The notes below the pieces were generated by a model, which saw only the letters and a list, made by a program, of their open reading frames with translations, ran no database searches and had not been told where the DNA came from. DNA of 64,000 nt from Aeromonas piscicola (lineage in GTDB: Bacteria > Pseudomonadota > Gammaproteobacteria > Enterobacterales > Aeromonadaceae), in assembly GCF_000820005.1 (NCBI RefSeq), contig NZ_CDBL01000080.1:59696-123695 (forward strand), in the 5' to 3' direction. Shown here in pieces: positions 41,211 through 50,211 of this stretch (position 1 is the first letter of the stretch; every line of letters starts with the position of its first letter). Position numbers and translations under genes: made by a program.

Positions 41211-41397
41211 CGGGCATTACCTCGCAGACAGGACACAGGAGCGGATGGCGTACCACAGCCAGCCCTTGGATAGTACTCATCATTCAGGCCTTCAAGCTGG
41301 CCTGACGGGCGTCACCTCGCAGACAGGACACAGGAGCGGATGGCGCACCACACCACAGCCAGCCCCTGGATAGTACTGCCTTCAAACTGGCCTGAGA
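41161..41397 (+). repeat. Tail duplication: chemoreceptor 3' end in three tandem copies
   Basis: Copy A (41161-41251) covers the last 50 bases of the gene plus 41 bases after the stop; copy B is 41252-41351; copy C, 41352-41397, is shorter. Each contains ACCACAGCCAG...TGGATA and TTCAA(G/A)CTGGCCTGA, the codons for FKLA-stop, and A and B share ACCTCGCAGACAGGACACAG. Period is 91-100 bp. The repeats end at the terminator. Gene and copies differ in the tail mostly by GCT/GCC and AAG/AAA. Confidence 0.96.
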
Positions 41398-41417
41398 CCG
41401 CGATTTGAGTAAACTGG

Positions 41418-41440
41418 AAGGCCCCGCGAGGGGCCTTTCT
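41418..41440 (+). terminator. Chemoreceptor gene terminator
   Basis: AAGGCCCC-GCGA-GGGGCCTT, an 8-bp perfect stem with a GNRA tetraloop, is followed by TCT. It comes after the third tail copy. Confidence 0.85.
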
Positions 41441-41466
41441 CATTCATGTCACGGCAAGGAGCCAGG

Positions 41467-41913
41467 ATGCAGCAGCCACAAGATCACTCCCAACTTGAGA
41501 TAAGCGACGACAAAGGGCGGCTAGACGTGCCCTTGATCCACCGATTTTTGTCCGAGGAGGCCTACTGGTGCCTCGGCATTCCGCTGGCGACGGTACAGAG
41601 AGCCATCAACCACTCCCTCTGTTTCGGCGGCTACGTCGCCGGTCAGCAGGTGGCCTTCGCCCGGGTCATCACGGACAGGGCCACCTTCGGCTATCTGGCG
41701 GATGTATTCGTGCTGCCCGCCCATCGCGGCCGGGGCCACAGCAAGGCGCTGGTGGCGGCCATTCTGGCTCACCCGCAATTGCAGGGGCTGCGCCGCCTCA
41801 GCCTGGCGACCTCGGATGCCCACGGCCTCTATGCCGGTTTTGGCTTCGAGCCGCCGCGCAAACCGGCCAGCCTGATGGAAAAGTACGATCCCGAGATTTA
41901 TCTGCGCCCTTGA
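41467..41913 (+). CDS. GNAT-family N-acetyltransferase
   Basis: This 148-residue protein has the acetyl-CoA motif VFVLPAHRGRGHSKALV near residue 80 and a C-terminal YAGFGFEPP, typical of GNAT enzymes of the ElaA/YjgM size. The ATG at 41467 is chosen over 41446 because of an AAGGAGC site. Substrate unknown. It lies between the chemoreceptor terminator and glnE. Confidence 0.88.
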   Translation: MQQPQDHSQLEISDDKGRLDVPLIHRFLSEEAYWCLGIPLATVQRAINHSLCFGGYVAGQQVAFARVITDRATFGYLADVFVLPAHRGRGHSKALVAAILAHPQLQGLRRLSLATSDAHGLYAGFGFEPPRKPASLMEKYDPEIYLRP

Positions 41914-41947
41914 GTTCTGTCACGCAGGCGGCTCGTGGCCATGCAGC

Positions 41948-41975
41948 ACGCCCCTGCGCTGTGACGCAGGGGCGT
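41948..41975. other. Perfect 11-bp hairpin between GNAT gene and glnE
   Basis: ACGCCCCTGCG and CGCAGGGGCGT pair perfectly around a 6-base loop. There is no T-run. The flanks contain several GTCACG/CGTGAC motifs (41921, 41972), so the region could be a terminator without a U-tract, or a compound protein-binding site in front of glnE. Confidence 0.6.
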
Positions 41976-42144
41976 GACAGTGCCTGATGAGGGTGTCCGC
42001 GACTTGATTGTCCTTGGCGCAGGTCACTGAACCCCTTGGTCTAATTGACCTCTGTCGTACTGTGACGAGCCGCGCGACAGTGCTAGATTGGCTGCCAGCG
42101 TTTTCATTCACTCTGCAGACCCGTTAACCACAAGGACGGCAACC

Positions 42145-45027
42145 GTGGCCCAGCATTTTTCTTCTCTCTCCCTCCCCTCCTCTCTTGCGCCCTTGCTGCA
42201 GGATCAGGCCCAACGCCAGTGGCAACGGCTGATCGAGCTGGCGCCCGATTATGGCGCCCTGCCCGATGCGATTCGCCAGACCCTGCTGACCCTGCTTGGC
42301 CTCTCCGATTTTGTCTCCGATTCGCTCATCAAGCAGCCCGAACTGGTGACGCAGATCCTCGCCTCGGGGGATCTTGAGCGGTCAGAACGCTGGCCCGCCT
42401 ATCAGCGCGATCTGACCGCTCTGCTCGCCGAGGTGGATGATGAAGAGGCGCTCAAGCGCACCCTGCGCCAGTTCCGCCGCAGCCGCATGCTGGTGATCGC
42501 CTGGCGCGAGCTGTTGGGGCACTCGGCGGTGGAAGAGAGCTTTATTCACCTCACCAAGCTGGCGGATGCTCTCATCTGCTCCGCCCGCGACTGGCTCTAC
42601 ACCAAACAGTGCAGCGAGCTGGGCACCCCCATGGACGGGGATGGCAACCCGCAGCCGCTGCTCATCCTCGGTATGGGCAAGCTCGGCGGCGGCGAGCTCA
42701 ACTTTTCCTCGGATATCGACCTTATCTTCACCTTCCCCGAGAACGGCTACACGGTAGGCGGACGGCGCGAGCTCGCCAACCAGCCCTTCTTCATCAAGCT
42801 GGGGCAGCGGCTGATCAATGCGCTGCACCAACCCACCCAGGATGGTCAGGTGTTCCGGGTCGACATGCGGCTGCGCCCCTTCGGCGACGCGGGCCCGCTC
42901 GCCATCTCCTTTGCCGCCATGGAGGATTACTACCAGCACCACGGCCGCAACTGGGAGCGCTACGCCATGGTCAAGGCGCGGGTACTGGGGCCCCAGTGCG
43001 AGCACGCAGTTGAACTCGCCGAGATGCTGCGCCCCTTCGTGTTTCGCCGCTACATCGACTTCGGCGTCATCGACGGCCTGCGCCAGATGAAGGCGATGAT
43101 AGCCGCCGAGGTGCGCCGCAAGGGGCTGGAGGGCAACATCAAGCTGGGGGCCGGCGGCATCCGCGAGGTGGAGTTTATCGCCCAGGCGCTGCAACTGATT
43201 CGCGGCGGTCGCGAGCCCGCCCTGCGGGTGCGTCATCTGCCGGAGGCGCTGGCCGCCATCGCTCAGTGCGGCGCCCTCGAATCCGCCCATTGCGACCGCT
43301 TGCTGACGGCCTACCGCTTCCTGCGCCGGGTCGAGAACATATTGCAGGAGATCGGCGATCAGCAGACCCAGACCCTGCCCACCGAGGAGCGGGATCGCCA
43401 GCGGCTGATCGCTGCTCTGGGTTTTGCCGACTGGGCTACCTTCATGGCTCATCTGGATGAGGAGATGGCCGCCGTCCATCAGGAGTTTGCCGCCGTTGTT
43501 GGCGAAGAGAAGGAGGCACCCGCCCATCTGGAACAGCTCTGGCTCGATCTCTGGCGCACCGAGCTCGATGCCGCCGAGCTGGAGAAATTGCTCATAGCGC
43601 AGGGCGTCCAGGATCCGGTTCCGCTCTGCGCCGCCCTGCTGCGTTTCAAGGAGGAGTACAAACGTCGTCAGGTGGGCCCGCAGGGGCGCATCGCCCTGGA
43701 CTGGCTGATGCCTGAGCTGCTGCGGCTGGTGGTCGCCAGCGAGCAACCGGCCCGCCTGTTCGAGCGGGTGTGCGAGCTGCTGACCCGCATCTTCACCCGC
43801 AGCGCCTATCTGCAGCTGCTGGCGGAAAACCCGGGCGCCCTGCGCCAGCTGGTACGGCTGTGCGACGCCAGCCATCTGGTGAGCGAGCAGCTGGCCCGCT
43901 ACCCGATTTTGCTGGACGAGCTGCTCGATCCCCAGCACCTCTACCACCCGACCCCGCTCGATCAGTACAAGCCCCAGCTGCGCCAGTTCCTGCTGCGCAT
44001 CCCCGAAGAGGATGTGGAGCAGCAGATGGAGGCGCTGCGCCAGTTCAAGCAGGTGCAGCTCTTGCGTATCGTGGCGGCCGACATCGCCGGCGCCCTGCCG
44101 CTGATGAAGGTGAGCGACCACCTCACCTGGCTGGCGGAGGCGATCGCCGAAGAGGTGGTCAATCAGGCCTGGGCCCAGATGAGCGAACGCTACGGGGTGC
44201 CGCCCGAAGTGGCGGTGAGCGGCCAGCGCGGCTTCGCCGTGGTGGCCTACGGCAAGCTGGGCGGCATAGAACTGGGCTACGGCTCGGATCTGGATCTCGT
44301 CTTCCTGCACGGCGGCGATCCCAACAGCTACACCGACGGGCGCAAGCCCATCGACAGCCGCCAGTTCTACCTGCGCCTCGCCCAGCGGATCCTGCACCTG
44401 TTCAGCACCCGCACCCCATCCGGCATCCTCTACGAGATCGACATGCGGCTGCGCCCCTCCGGCGATTCGGGTCTGCTGGTCTCGTCCCTCTCGGCCTATG
44501 AGCAGTACCAGCAGCACGAGGCCTGGACCTGGGAGCATCAGGCGCTGGTGCGGGCCCGCCCCATCTACGGGGACGAAGCTGTCATCGCCGAGTTTGCCCG
44601 CATCCGCCGCGCCGTGCTGGCCAAGGAGCGGGATCTGCCGACGCTCGCCAAAGAGGTGCGCGAGATGCGCCACAAGATGCGGAATCACCTGCTCAAGGCC
44701 GGTGCCGGCGAGTTCGACCTCAAGCAGTCCCCAGGTGGCATGGTGGATATCGAATTCATCGCCCAATATCTGGTGCTGGCCCACGCCAGTGGCGAGCCAG
44801 AGCCCCTCACCCGCTGGTCCGATAATGTGCGCATCATTGATGAGTGCGTCATGGTGGGGGTACTGACCCTGGAGCAGGCGGAGGGGCTGAAACAGGCCTA
44901 TCTGGAGATCCGCAACCGGGGCCATCGCCTCAACCTCTCGGAGATCTCCCGCAAGGTGGGTGACGACCAGTTGCAGCCCGAGCGCGGCCATGTGCTGGCG
45001 GTCTGGCAACGGCTGTTAGCGGAGTGA
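42145..45027 (+). CDS. glnE: Glutamine synthetase adenylyltransferase/deadenylase GlnE
   Basis: GlnE adenylylates glutamine synthetase when nitrogen is ample and reverses this under limitation. In 960 residues there are two nucleotidyltransferase domains, N-terminal LGMGKLGGGELNFSSDIDL near 170 (deadenylase) and C-terminal YGKLGGIELGYGSDLDLVF near 705 (adenylylase), joined by helical regions. The start is GTG at 42145 with an AAGGACGG site; an upstream TTG in frame is less likely. A terminator follows at once. Confidence 0.96.
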   Translation: MAQHFSSLSLPSSLAPLLQDQAQRQWQRLIELAPDYGALPDAIRQTLLTLLGLSDFVSDSLIKQPELVTQILASGDLERSERWPAYQRDLTALLAEVDDEEALKRTLRQFRRSRMLVIAWRELLGHSAVEESFIHLTKLADALICSARDWLYTKQCSELGTPMDGDGNPQPLLILGMGKLGGGELNFSSDIDLIFTFPENGYTVGGRRELANQPFFIKLGQRLINALHQPTQDGQVFRVDMRLRPFGDAGPLAISFAAMEDYYQHHGRNWERYAMVKARVLGPQCEHAVELAEMLRPFVFRRYIDFGVIDGLRQMKAMIAAEVRRKGLEGNIKLGAGGIREVEFIAQALQLIRGGREPALRVRHLPEALAAIAQCGALESAHCDRLLTAYRFLRRVENILQEIGDQQTQTLPTEERDRQRLIAALGFADWATFMAHLDEEMAAVHQEFAAVVGEEKEAPAHLEQLWLDLWRTELDAAELEKLLIAQGVQDPVPLCAALLRFKEEYKRRQVGPQGRIALDWLMPELLRLVVASEQPARLFERVCELLTRIFTRSAYLQLLAENPGALRQLVRLCDASHLVSEQLARYPILLDELLDPQHLYHPTPLDQYKPQLRQFLLRIPEEDVEQQMEALRQFKQVQLLRIVAADIAGALPLMKVSDHLTWLAEAIAEEVVNQAWAQMSERYGVPPEVAVSGQRGFAVVAYGKLGGIELGYGSDLDLVFLHGGDPNSYTDGRKPIDSRQFYLRLAQRILHLFSTRTPSGILYEIDMRLRPSGDSGLLVSSLSAYEQYQQHEAWTWEHQALVRARPIYGDEAVIAEFARIRRAVLAKERDLPTLAKEVREMRHKMRNHLLKAGAGEFDLKQSPGGMVDIEFIAQYLVLAHASGEPEPLTRWSDNVRIIDECVMVGVLTLEQAEGLKQAYLEIRNRGHRLNLSEISRKVGDDQLQPERGHVLAVWQRLLAE

Positions 45028-45050
45028 AGCAAGGCTTGGCCGGAGCAATG

Positions 45051-45075
45051 AAAAGGGCGCTTCAGCGCCCCTTTT
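45051..45075. terminator. glnE terminator
   Basis: AAAAGGGCGC-TTCA-GCGCCCcTTTT, a 6-bp GC stem with A/T flanks, lies 24 bp after the glnE stop. Confidence 0.9.
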
Positions 45076-45152
45076 CAATATGAATATCAGCCCCTGGCCC
45101 AGCTTTCCTTCATATAACACTCAATAGCGGTGAGCTGGATCCTGTTTCAGGC

Positions 45153-45168
45153 ATGCCAACCTTGGCAT
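45153..45168. promoter_or_regulatory. Palindromic operator candidate before the orphan nuclease gene
   Basis: ATGCCAA-CC-TTGGCAT is a perfect 7-bp inverted repeat with a 2-base spacer, 132 bp before the nuclease ATG. It may bind a regulator of that gene; no such regulator is encoded next to it. Confidence 0.4.
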
Positions 45169-45299
45169 CGTATGGCACTTTGCTGAATATAAGCAGAGAT
45201 ACCCTGTGTCTATGTCATCACCCTGTTTCTGGTCAGATATGACGGGGATGAATATCGACTCAACAGTGCCAGCCCCAGTCTCCATGCAGAGAGGAAAAA

Positions 45300-46394
45300 A
45301 TGGATTTTTCAGAACAGCTACAGAGTCTCGCCAAAAAGATTGCTCAACAGTCATCTATGATCACCACTGAAGAAGCGACCAAGAACGCGTTTGTCATGCC
45401 ATTTCTCAACCGTGTACTCGGTTATGATGTGTTTGATCCCACGGAAGTGATTCCGGAATTCACCGCAGATACGGGAATCAAAAAAGGGGAGAAAGTTGAC
45501 TACGCCATTCTCAAAGATGGACAGGTGCAAATACTGGTTGAGTGCAAAAAATATAGTGAAAAGCTGTCAGCCAAGCACTCGGGTCAACTCTTTCGCTATT
45601 TTTCAGTCACCAATGCTCGGATCGGCATTCTGACCAATGGTGCACAATATGAGTTCTATACCGATCTTGATGCGCCAAACAAAATGGATGAAAAACCATT
45701 TTTAACGCTGGATCTGGAAGATATCGATGAACACATAGTGCCTGAGGTATTGAAGCTGACGAAGACCTCCTTCGATGTGGAATCTGTGGTCGATGCAGCA
45801 GGAGAGCTAAAATATCTCAGCCAGATCAAGAGACTGCTAGCCGAGCAGTTTGGCTCGCCAGAAGAGGATTTTGTTAAGTTCTTTGCATCACGGATCTATG
45901 ACGGCGTACTTACCGCAAGGGTAAAACAGTCCTTTACCGATATCACCAAGAAGGCTCTTAGCCAATTCCTCAATGACAGCATCAATGCCAGATTGAAATC
46001 TGCGATTGGTAGCAGTGTCAGTGCCTCGGCCATTCAACCTGCATTTGATAGTGCCACATCAAGCGATAACAATGAGCCTGAGACGAATAATGAAGAAAAA
46101 TCGAAGATAGATACCAGCATTGAGGAAGTAGAAGGCTTCAACGTCGTCAAAGCTATCCTGAGACAACAATTTGATGTAACCAGGATCGCGGCAAGAGACA
46201 CCCAGAGTTATTTTGGCATCCTGCTCGACGATAATAACCGCAAGCCGCTTTGCCGGTTACATTTCAATTCGAAGCAGAAATATCTTGGATTATTTGATGC
46301 CGATAAAAAAGAAACCCGGCATCCCATCGGCTCAATCGATGAAATATTCACCTTTGCCGACCAGTTACTGACGGCCACTGCCGTCTACGAATAA
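45300..46394 (+). CDS. Orphan type I restriction HsdR N-terminal-like nuclease
   Basis: This 364-residue protein begins with a PD-(D/E)xK nuclease domain of the HSDR_N type: DYAIL (Asp67) and VECKKY (ExK) fit the catalytic core, and FVMPFLNRVLGYDVF plus ILTNGAQYEFYTDL are typical. The C-terminal part (after a charged linker at about 245-285) is a small alpha/beta domain with ITTYFGILLDD-like features. No helicase, methylase or specificity gene accompanies it. Base composition is visibly more AT-rich than both neighbours, suggesting horizontal acquisition. The ribosome site is GAGAGGAAA. It could be a defence or repair nuclease; function is not known. Confidence 0.8.
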   Translation: MDFSEQLQSLAKKIAQQSSMITTEEATKNAFVMPFLNRVLGYDVFDPTEVIPEFTADTGIKKGEKVDYAILKDGQVQILVECKKYSEKLSAKHSGQLFRYFSVTNARIGILTNGAQYEFYTDLDAPNKMDEKPFLTLDLEDIDEHIVPEVLKLTKTSFDVESVVDAAGELKYLSQIKRLLAEQFGSPEEDFVKFFASRIYDGVLTARVKQSFTDITKKALSQFLNDSINARLKSAIGSSVSASAIQPAFDSATSSDNNEPETNNEEKSKIDTSIEEVEGFNVVKAILRQQFDVTRIAARDTQSYFGILLDDNNRKPLCRLHFNSKQKYLGLFDADKKETRHPIGSIDEIFTFADQLLTATAVYE

Positions 46395-46395
46395 T

Positions 46396-46436
46396 CTTGG
46401 TTTGGGGGCGGATTAATTCCGCCCCCCTCAACCAAG
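46396..46436. terminator. Long hairpin between the convergent nuclease and ygfF-like genes
   Basis: CTTGGTT-GGGGGCGGA and TCCGCCCCC-AACCAAG form a long, near-perfect inverted repeat starting 2 bp after the nuclease stop. It lacks a T-run but could stop transcription from both sides. Confidence 0.65.
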
Positions 46437-46450
46437 TCTGCACCAGATGC

Positions 46451-47185
46451 TTATCGCCCTCCGGCAAGATCGATAAAGGTGCCGGTGGCGTAGGAGGCTT
46501 CATCCGACAGCAGCCAGGCAATGGCGGCAGCCACCTCGGCTGGTTGACCGCCCCGCTGTAGCGGGATCTGGCTTTTCACCCTCTCCACCCGGTCGGCTTC
46601 ACCGCCGTCGGCATGCATCTCCGTGTAGATAAAACCCGGACGCACCCCGTTAACCCGGATCCCTTGCGCCGCCACCTCCAGCGACAAGCCTTTGGTCAGC
46701 ACGTCTATGGCCCCCTTGGAGGCGGCATAGTCCACGTATTCACCCGCCGAGCCGAGACGAGCGGCAGCCGAGGAGACGTTGACGATGGCGCAGCCCTCCG
46801 TCATGCGTCGCACCGCCTCACGGCAGCAGAGAAAATAGCCGGTCACATTGGTGGTCAGGGTCTTGTTGATGCGCTCGGCGCTCATCTCCAGCACCTTCAT
46901 CTGGGGCTGCAAGATACCGGCGTTGTTGACCAGATGAGTGATCACCCCGAGCCGCTCGTCCATCTCCTCGAACAGGCGCACCACCTCGGCCTCGACGCTG
47001 ATATCCGCCTGCACCGCTATGCAGGCGACCGGATAGCGGGCCCGGATCTGCGCCACCAGCGCCTCGGCAGCCTGCCGATCACGCCGATAGTTGATGCAGA
47101 GGTGATAACCCTGCCCCGCCAGATGGCGGGCTGTGGCCGCCCCTATCCCCCGGCTGCCACCCGTGATCAGCACATTCCTGTTCAT
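46451..47185 (-). CDS. SDR-family oxidoreductase, YgfF-like
   Basis: This 244-residue short-chain dehydrogenase has the cofactor motif TGGSRGIGAATA, NNAG near residue 88, and the catalytic S-YxxxK (NVSSAAARLGSAGEYVDYAASKGA). Closest by eye is E. coli YgfF (shared TNVTGYFLCCREAVRRM and VRPGFIYTEMHA). Substrate is unknown; YgfF has been annotated as a glucose dehydrogenase-like enzyme. It is convergent with the nuclease gene. Confidence 0.9.
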   Translation of the reverse strand: MNRNVLITGGSRGIGAATARHLAGQGYHLCINYRRDRQAAEALVAQIRARYPVACIAVQADISVEAEVVRLFEEMDERLGVITHLVNNAGILQPQMKVLEMSAERINKTLTTNVTGYFLCCREAVRRMTEGCAIVNVSSAAARLGSAGEYVDYAASKGAIDVLTKGLSLEVAAQGIRVNGVRPGFIYTEMHADGGEADRVERVKSQIPLQRGGQPAEVAAAIAWLLSDEASYATGTFIDLAGGR

Positions 47186-47257
47186 TGAACCTCCTTGTTC
47201 TTCACCCTGATTGTCGGTCTCCGATACTAGCCGATAGCGGGCAAGCCAGGATGCCGG

Positions 47258-47797
47258 TCAGGCAGTCACGCCATGATCCATCACCCGCGTCACCAGCATC
47301 CGGTTGAACTGCTGGTACTCAGCGGGGTTGATGGGATTTGGGTAGCTCAACACCCGTAGCGCATGACCTTGATAGTCAGGATGATAGGGCGGGTGCACAT
47401 GAGCATAATCGTTGAGGCAAAAACCCAACCCCTGATAGAAACGCAAGCGGCGAATGGCAATTTCATCCTCTGGCGGATCGATCTCGAGAATGACGGTTTT
47501 TCCCGCCTGTTCGCAAAATTCGGCCAGCAGACGGCTGCCGTAGTTGCGGCCACGCAGCACCGGGTTGATGGCCAGATGTTCGATATAGATCTGCTCGCCG
47601 CAAGCCCACCAGAAGATGAAGCCGAGCAGCAGGCCGTCCTGATAAAAGATCTGGCAGTGATAGCGAGGATCCCGCATCTTCTGCGGCTGATGCTGTGACT
47701 GGCGCTGCTCGTAGCGGGGAAAACTCTCCCCATAGATCTGCCAGACCAGCGGCCACGCCGGATGGTTTACCTCTATAATCACGTCGCTTTCAATCAT
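47258..47797 (-). CDS. GNAT-family acetyltransferase
   Basis: This 179-residue protein shows a GNAT fold: substrate-side IYGESFPRYEQR, and the acetyl-CoA motif IEHLAINPVLRGRNYGSRLL near residue 72, then RFYQGLGFCLND. Substrate unknown. The start codon ATG at 47797 is preceded by a purine-rich GAGAGG. It seems monocistronic. Confidence 0.85.
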   Translation of the reverse strand: MIESDVIIEVNHPAWPLVWQIYGESFPRYEQRQSQHQPQKMRDPRYHCQIFYQDGLLLGFIFWWACGEQIYIEHLAINPVLRGRNYGSRLLAEFCEQAGKTVILEIDPPEDEIAIRRLRFYQGLGFCLNDYAHVHPPYHPDYQGHALRVLSYPNPINPAEYQQFNRMLVTRVMDHGVTA

Positions 47798-47892
47798 CAG
47801 AACTACCTCTCATTAATTTCTCGGAACGTTCATCTATACATGAAAAGTTCTACCGCATCATCCTCTGAACACATAACAACCAGGATCCCGGA

Positions 47893-50103
47893 TTAACGCG
47901 CACCATCAGCTTGCGAAACAAACTGCAGCTGCCGGCCATCGGGCAGCAGCGCCAGTACGCTTTGAGCTGCCAGCTTCATCCCTGCCAGCTCGGTGGCCGG
48001 GCCGAAGTTGGCCACCAATCTTGTGCCATCGGCAAACTCGCTCTGCTGCACCTCTCCTCGCTTGTCGAGCCAGCGAAAACCGGTGAGCGGGTGGTTGTAG
48101 AGCCGCTGGTGCAGCGGGCGGAAGAAGGCATCGAGCCCCTTGAGGTAGGGAATGCGCGTACCGGCACTATCCAGACCGAGGTTGAGCAGGGGCGGCACGT
48201 TGTAGAGCTGCTGCAACAGTTCGGTGACCTGACGGCTCTCCTTGAACTTGAGGCTGTCCATCGTCCAGTGGTGGGTGGTCACTATGCTGTCGTGAAAGAC
48301 GCTCTGGAACAGCGGTAGCCGAAGCGCCGGATCGAAGTAGAGCCCCTGATACTCGGGCTTGAGACGGCTCTGGCGAAAGAAGTAATCGGGCTGAAACTCG
48401 GGATGCCAGGCCCCCAGATAGTAGGGGGAGCGCTTGTTGCGGCGCATATCGGGATCCTGCCAGCCAAAACCGCTGGTCTGGGGGCCATGGGCAAAGGCCG
48501 CGGTGCGGTTGGCTACCGCCCCGCCCTCCTCGGAGCCCACCAGCACGCCCTGACGCTTGGCAATCCACGCCATCCCGGCCATCCGGTTTTGCGCATCCTG
48601 CGCCTGGGTGGTCGGCTTGGCCGGATCGAAGTCGTCAAACACCATGCCGGTCGCCGCCACATCGAGGAACCAGCTGTTGTAGTGGCTCGCCTGCTGCAAC
48701 TTGGGCACTCGCTGCTCCATCACCGGGCGCACGCAGGCCTGATTGGTGTAGACGCCGCTGTTTTGAAAGCCGCTCTTGCGCCGGCCATTCTCCTGCATGA
48801 TGCCGCAACGCAGATAGATATCTTGCCCCATCTGGGCGGTGAGCCAGCTCTGCTGGCGATTACCCTCCGGCAGCGCCGTATCGTAGGAGTCGTAAGGTGC
48901 GATGAGATAGCCCGCCTGTTTGGCAAGTTCAATCCCCTGTGGCGCGGCAAAGCCCGCCGTCCACTGGGGCAGCCCCAGCCAGAGTCTGGGAAGATCTGCC
49001 TGCTTGAGGGCCGCGATCATCTTGGCCGAGCTACCATCACCCCAGCTTTGCGGATCGTTAAGCGCAGCGCCCAGTTGCCTTGCCGCCAGCGCGCGCCGGG
49101 CGGTGAAATCGACCGGTTGCTGACCCGGATGGCGCAGCGCGAGCGCCTGAGCCACCCCGGCCAGCACCAGATTTTGCAGGTAGCGATTGCGGGCCAGATC
49201 GGGCGCTTGCAGCGCCGCTTTGCTCTCCCCCTTGAGCCAGTCGGCGGGGATCAGGCGGCGCAGCTCGGGCCAGCTCTTCACATCCTGCGGCACCAGCAGT
49301 CGCTCGCCCCAGAGGTAGAGGTGAGAGGCACCGATCAGCCGTTTGCCATCCGGCACCGCCGCCAGTTTGCTCTCAAGAGAGACCAGCTCGCCCCGCGCCT
49401 GCAACCAGCTGCGATAGGCCTTGGCCGCCGCCAGCCAGTCGTTGCCCGGCTGCAGCGATACCTCCACCTCATAGGGGTCAGCCTGATTAAGGCGATTGAC
49501 GCTGTGGGTCGCCGTGAGGGCAATGCCATCTTGCTTCGGAGCAAAGGTGAGCCGGTTGTTGAAAGGGTTGGCAAAGAGGATCGCCAGCTGTTGCTCCCCA
49601 TGATCCAGCCCGACCAGCGGCAAGGTCAGATTATCCGTGGTGTTGATCCCCTGATACTCCTCAACCAGCGCCTTGCGCCACGCAGTGTGAGTAGCCGGAA
49701 TGCGAAATCCCTCGTGGATCGGCAGCATCAGTGCCTGTGCCCCTGCAGGAACCCGCGGCCATACCAGCTCGCCAGTGGTCGCGCGGCTCAGGGTGAGGAT
49801 CAGGCGGTTGCCCTCAAGGCGGGCCAACGCCCGTACCTCGCCATCGGTACGGGTCAGCCAGCTGGCGCGCTCCCCCTCCTGCTGCAGGGCAGTGACCCGC
49901 TGGCGCGGGCCGGGGGAAGAGATGGCAAGGTGCTGGCCCGATGGCAGCACAGCCTCGGCCGCCAGAGTGGCGGGATCCAGCTCGATACGCCACTGCTCGT
50001 TGGCCAGGGTCAGCGCCTCCGCAGGCAGTGAGAGCAGGGAGAACAGCGGCGCCAACAGCAGCAGCGGGCGTATCCGGCTCGCTAATTCGGGAAGAAGAGT
50101 CAT
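47893..50103 (-). CDS. Large secreted glycoside-hydrolase-like protein
   Basis: This 736-residue exported protein has a signal peptide (cleavage after AEA near residue 30) and an N-terminal beta-rich region. The C-terminal half looks like a glycosidase barrel, with SWFLDVAATGMVFDDFDP followed some 45 residues later by GSEEGG, an Asp/Glu arrangement reminiscent of GH101/GH129-type enzymes, and THHWTMDSLKF. The family is inferred by eye and could be wrong. The ATG at 50103 has an AGGAATC site. It follows the DUF2861-like gene by 108 bp and may be controlled by the adjacent two-component system. Confidence 0.6.
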   Translation of the reverse strand: MTLLPELASRIRPLLLLAPLFSLLSLPAEALTLANEQWRIELDPATLAAEAVLPSGQHLAISSPGPRQRVTALQQEGERASWLTRTDGEVRALARLEGNRLILTLSRATTGELVWPRVPAGAQALMLPIHEGFRIPATHTAWRKALVEEYQGINTTDNLTLPLVGLDHGEQQLAILFANPFNNRLTFAPKQDGIALTATHSVNRLNQADPYEVEVSLQPGNDWLAAAKAYRSWLQARGELVSLESKLAAVPDGKRLIGASHLYLWGERLLVPQDVKSWPELRRLIPADWLKGESKAALQAPDLARNRYLQNLVLAGVAQALALRHPGQQPVDFTARRALAARQLGAALNDPQSWGDGSSAKMIAALKQADLPRLWLGLPQWTAGFAAPQGIELAKQAGYLIAPYDSYDTALPEGNRQQSWLTAQMGQDIYLRCGIMQENGRRKSGFQNSGVYTNQACVRPVMEQRVPKLQQASHYNSWFLDVAATGMVFDDFDPAKPTTQAQDAQNRMAGMAWIAKRQGVLVGSEEGGAVANRTAAFAHGPQTSGFGWQDPDMRRNKRSPYYLGAWHPEFQPDYFFRQSRLKPEYQGLYFDPALRLPLFQSVFHDSIVTTHHWTMDSLKFKESRQVTELLQQLYNVPPLLNLGLDSAGTRIPYLKGLDAFFRPLHQRLYNHPLTGFRWLDKRGEVQQSEFADGTRLVANFGPATELAGMKLAAQSVLALLPDGRQLQFVSQADGAR

Positions 50104-50211
50104 GGTCTGTGATTCCTGATAACACACGGGAATCGCCATTTCAGCAGATCGACAGCCTGCGATTGTCAGGCCAATGTCAGGATTGCGAGGACCTGACCAT
50201 CACGACATTCA

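Noticed and set aside
42382..45009. Very long open frame antisense to glnE
   Set aside because: It mirrors the codon structure of a clear GC-rich gene; the translated protein is His- and Gln-rich with no recognisable domain and no ribosome site.
48403..50031. Long open frame antisense to the secreted glycosidase-like gene
   Set aside because: The minus-strand gene has a signal peptide, a ribosome site and plausible domains; the antisense frame has none of these.
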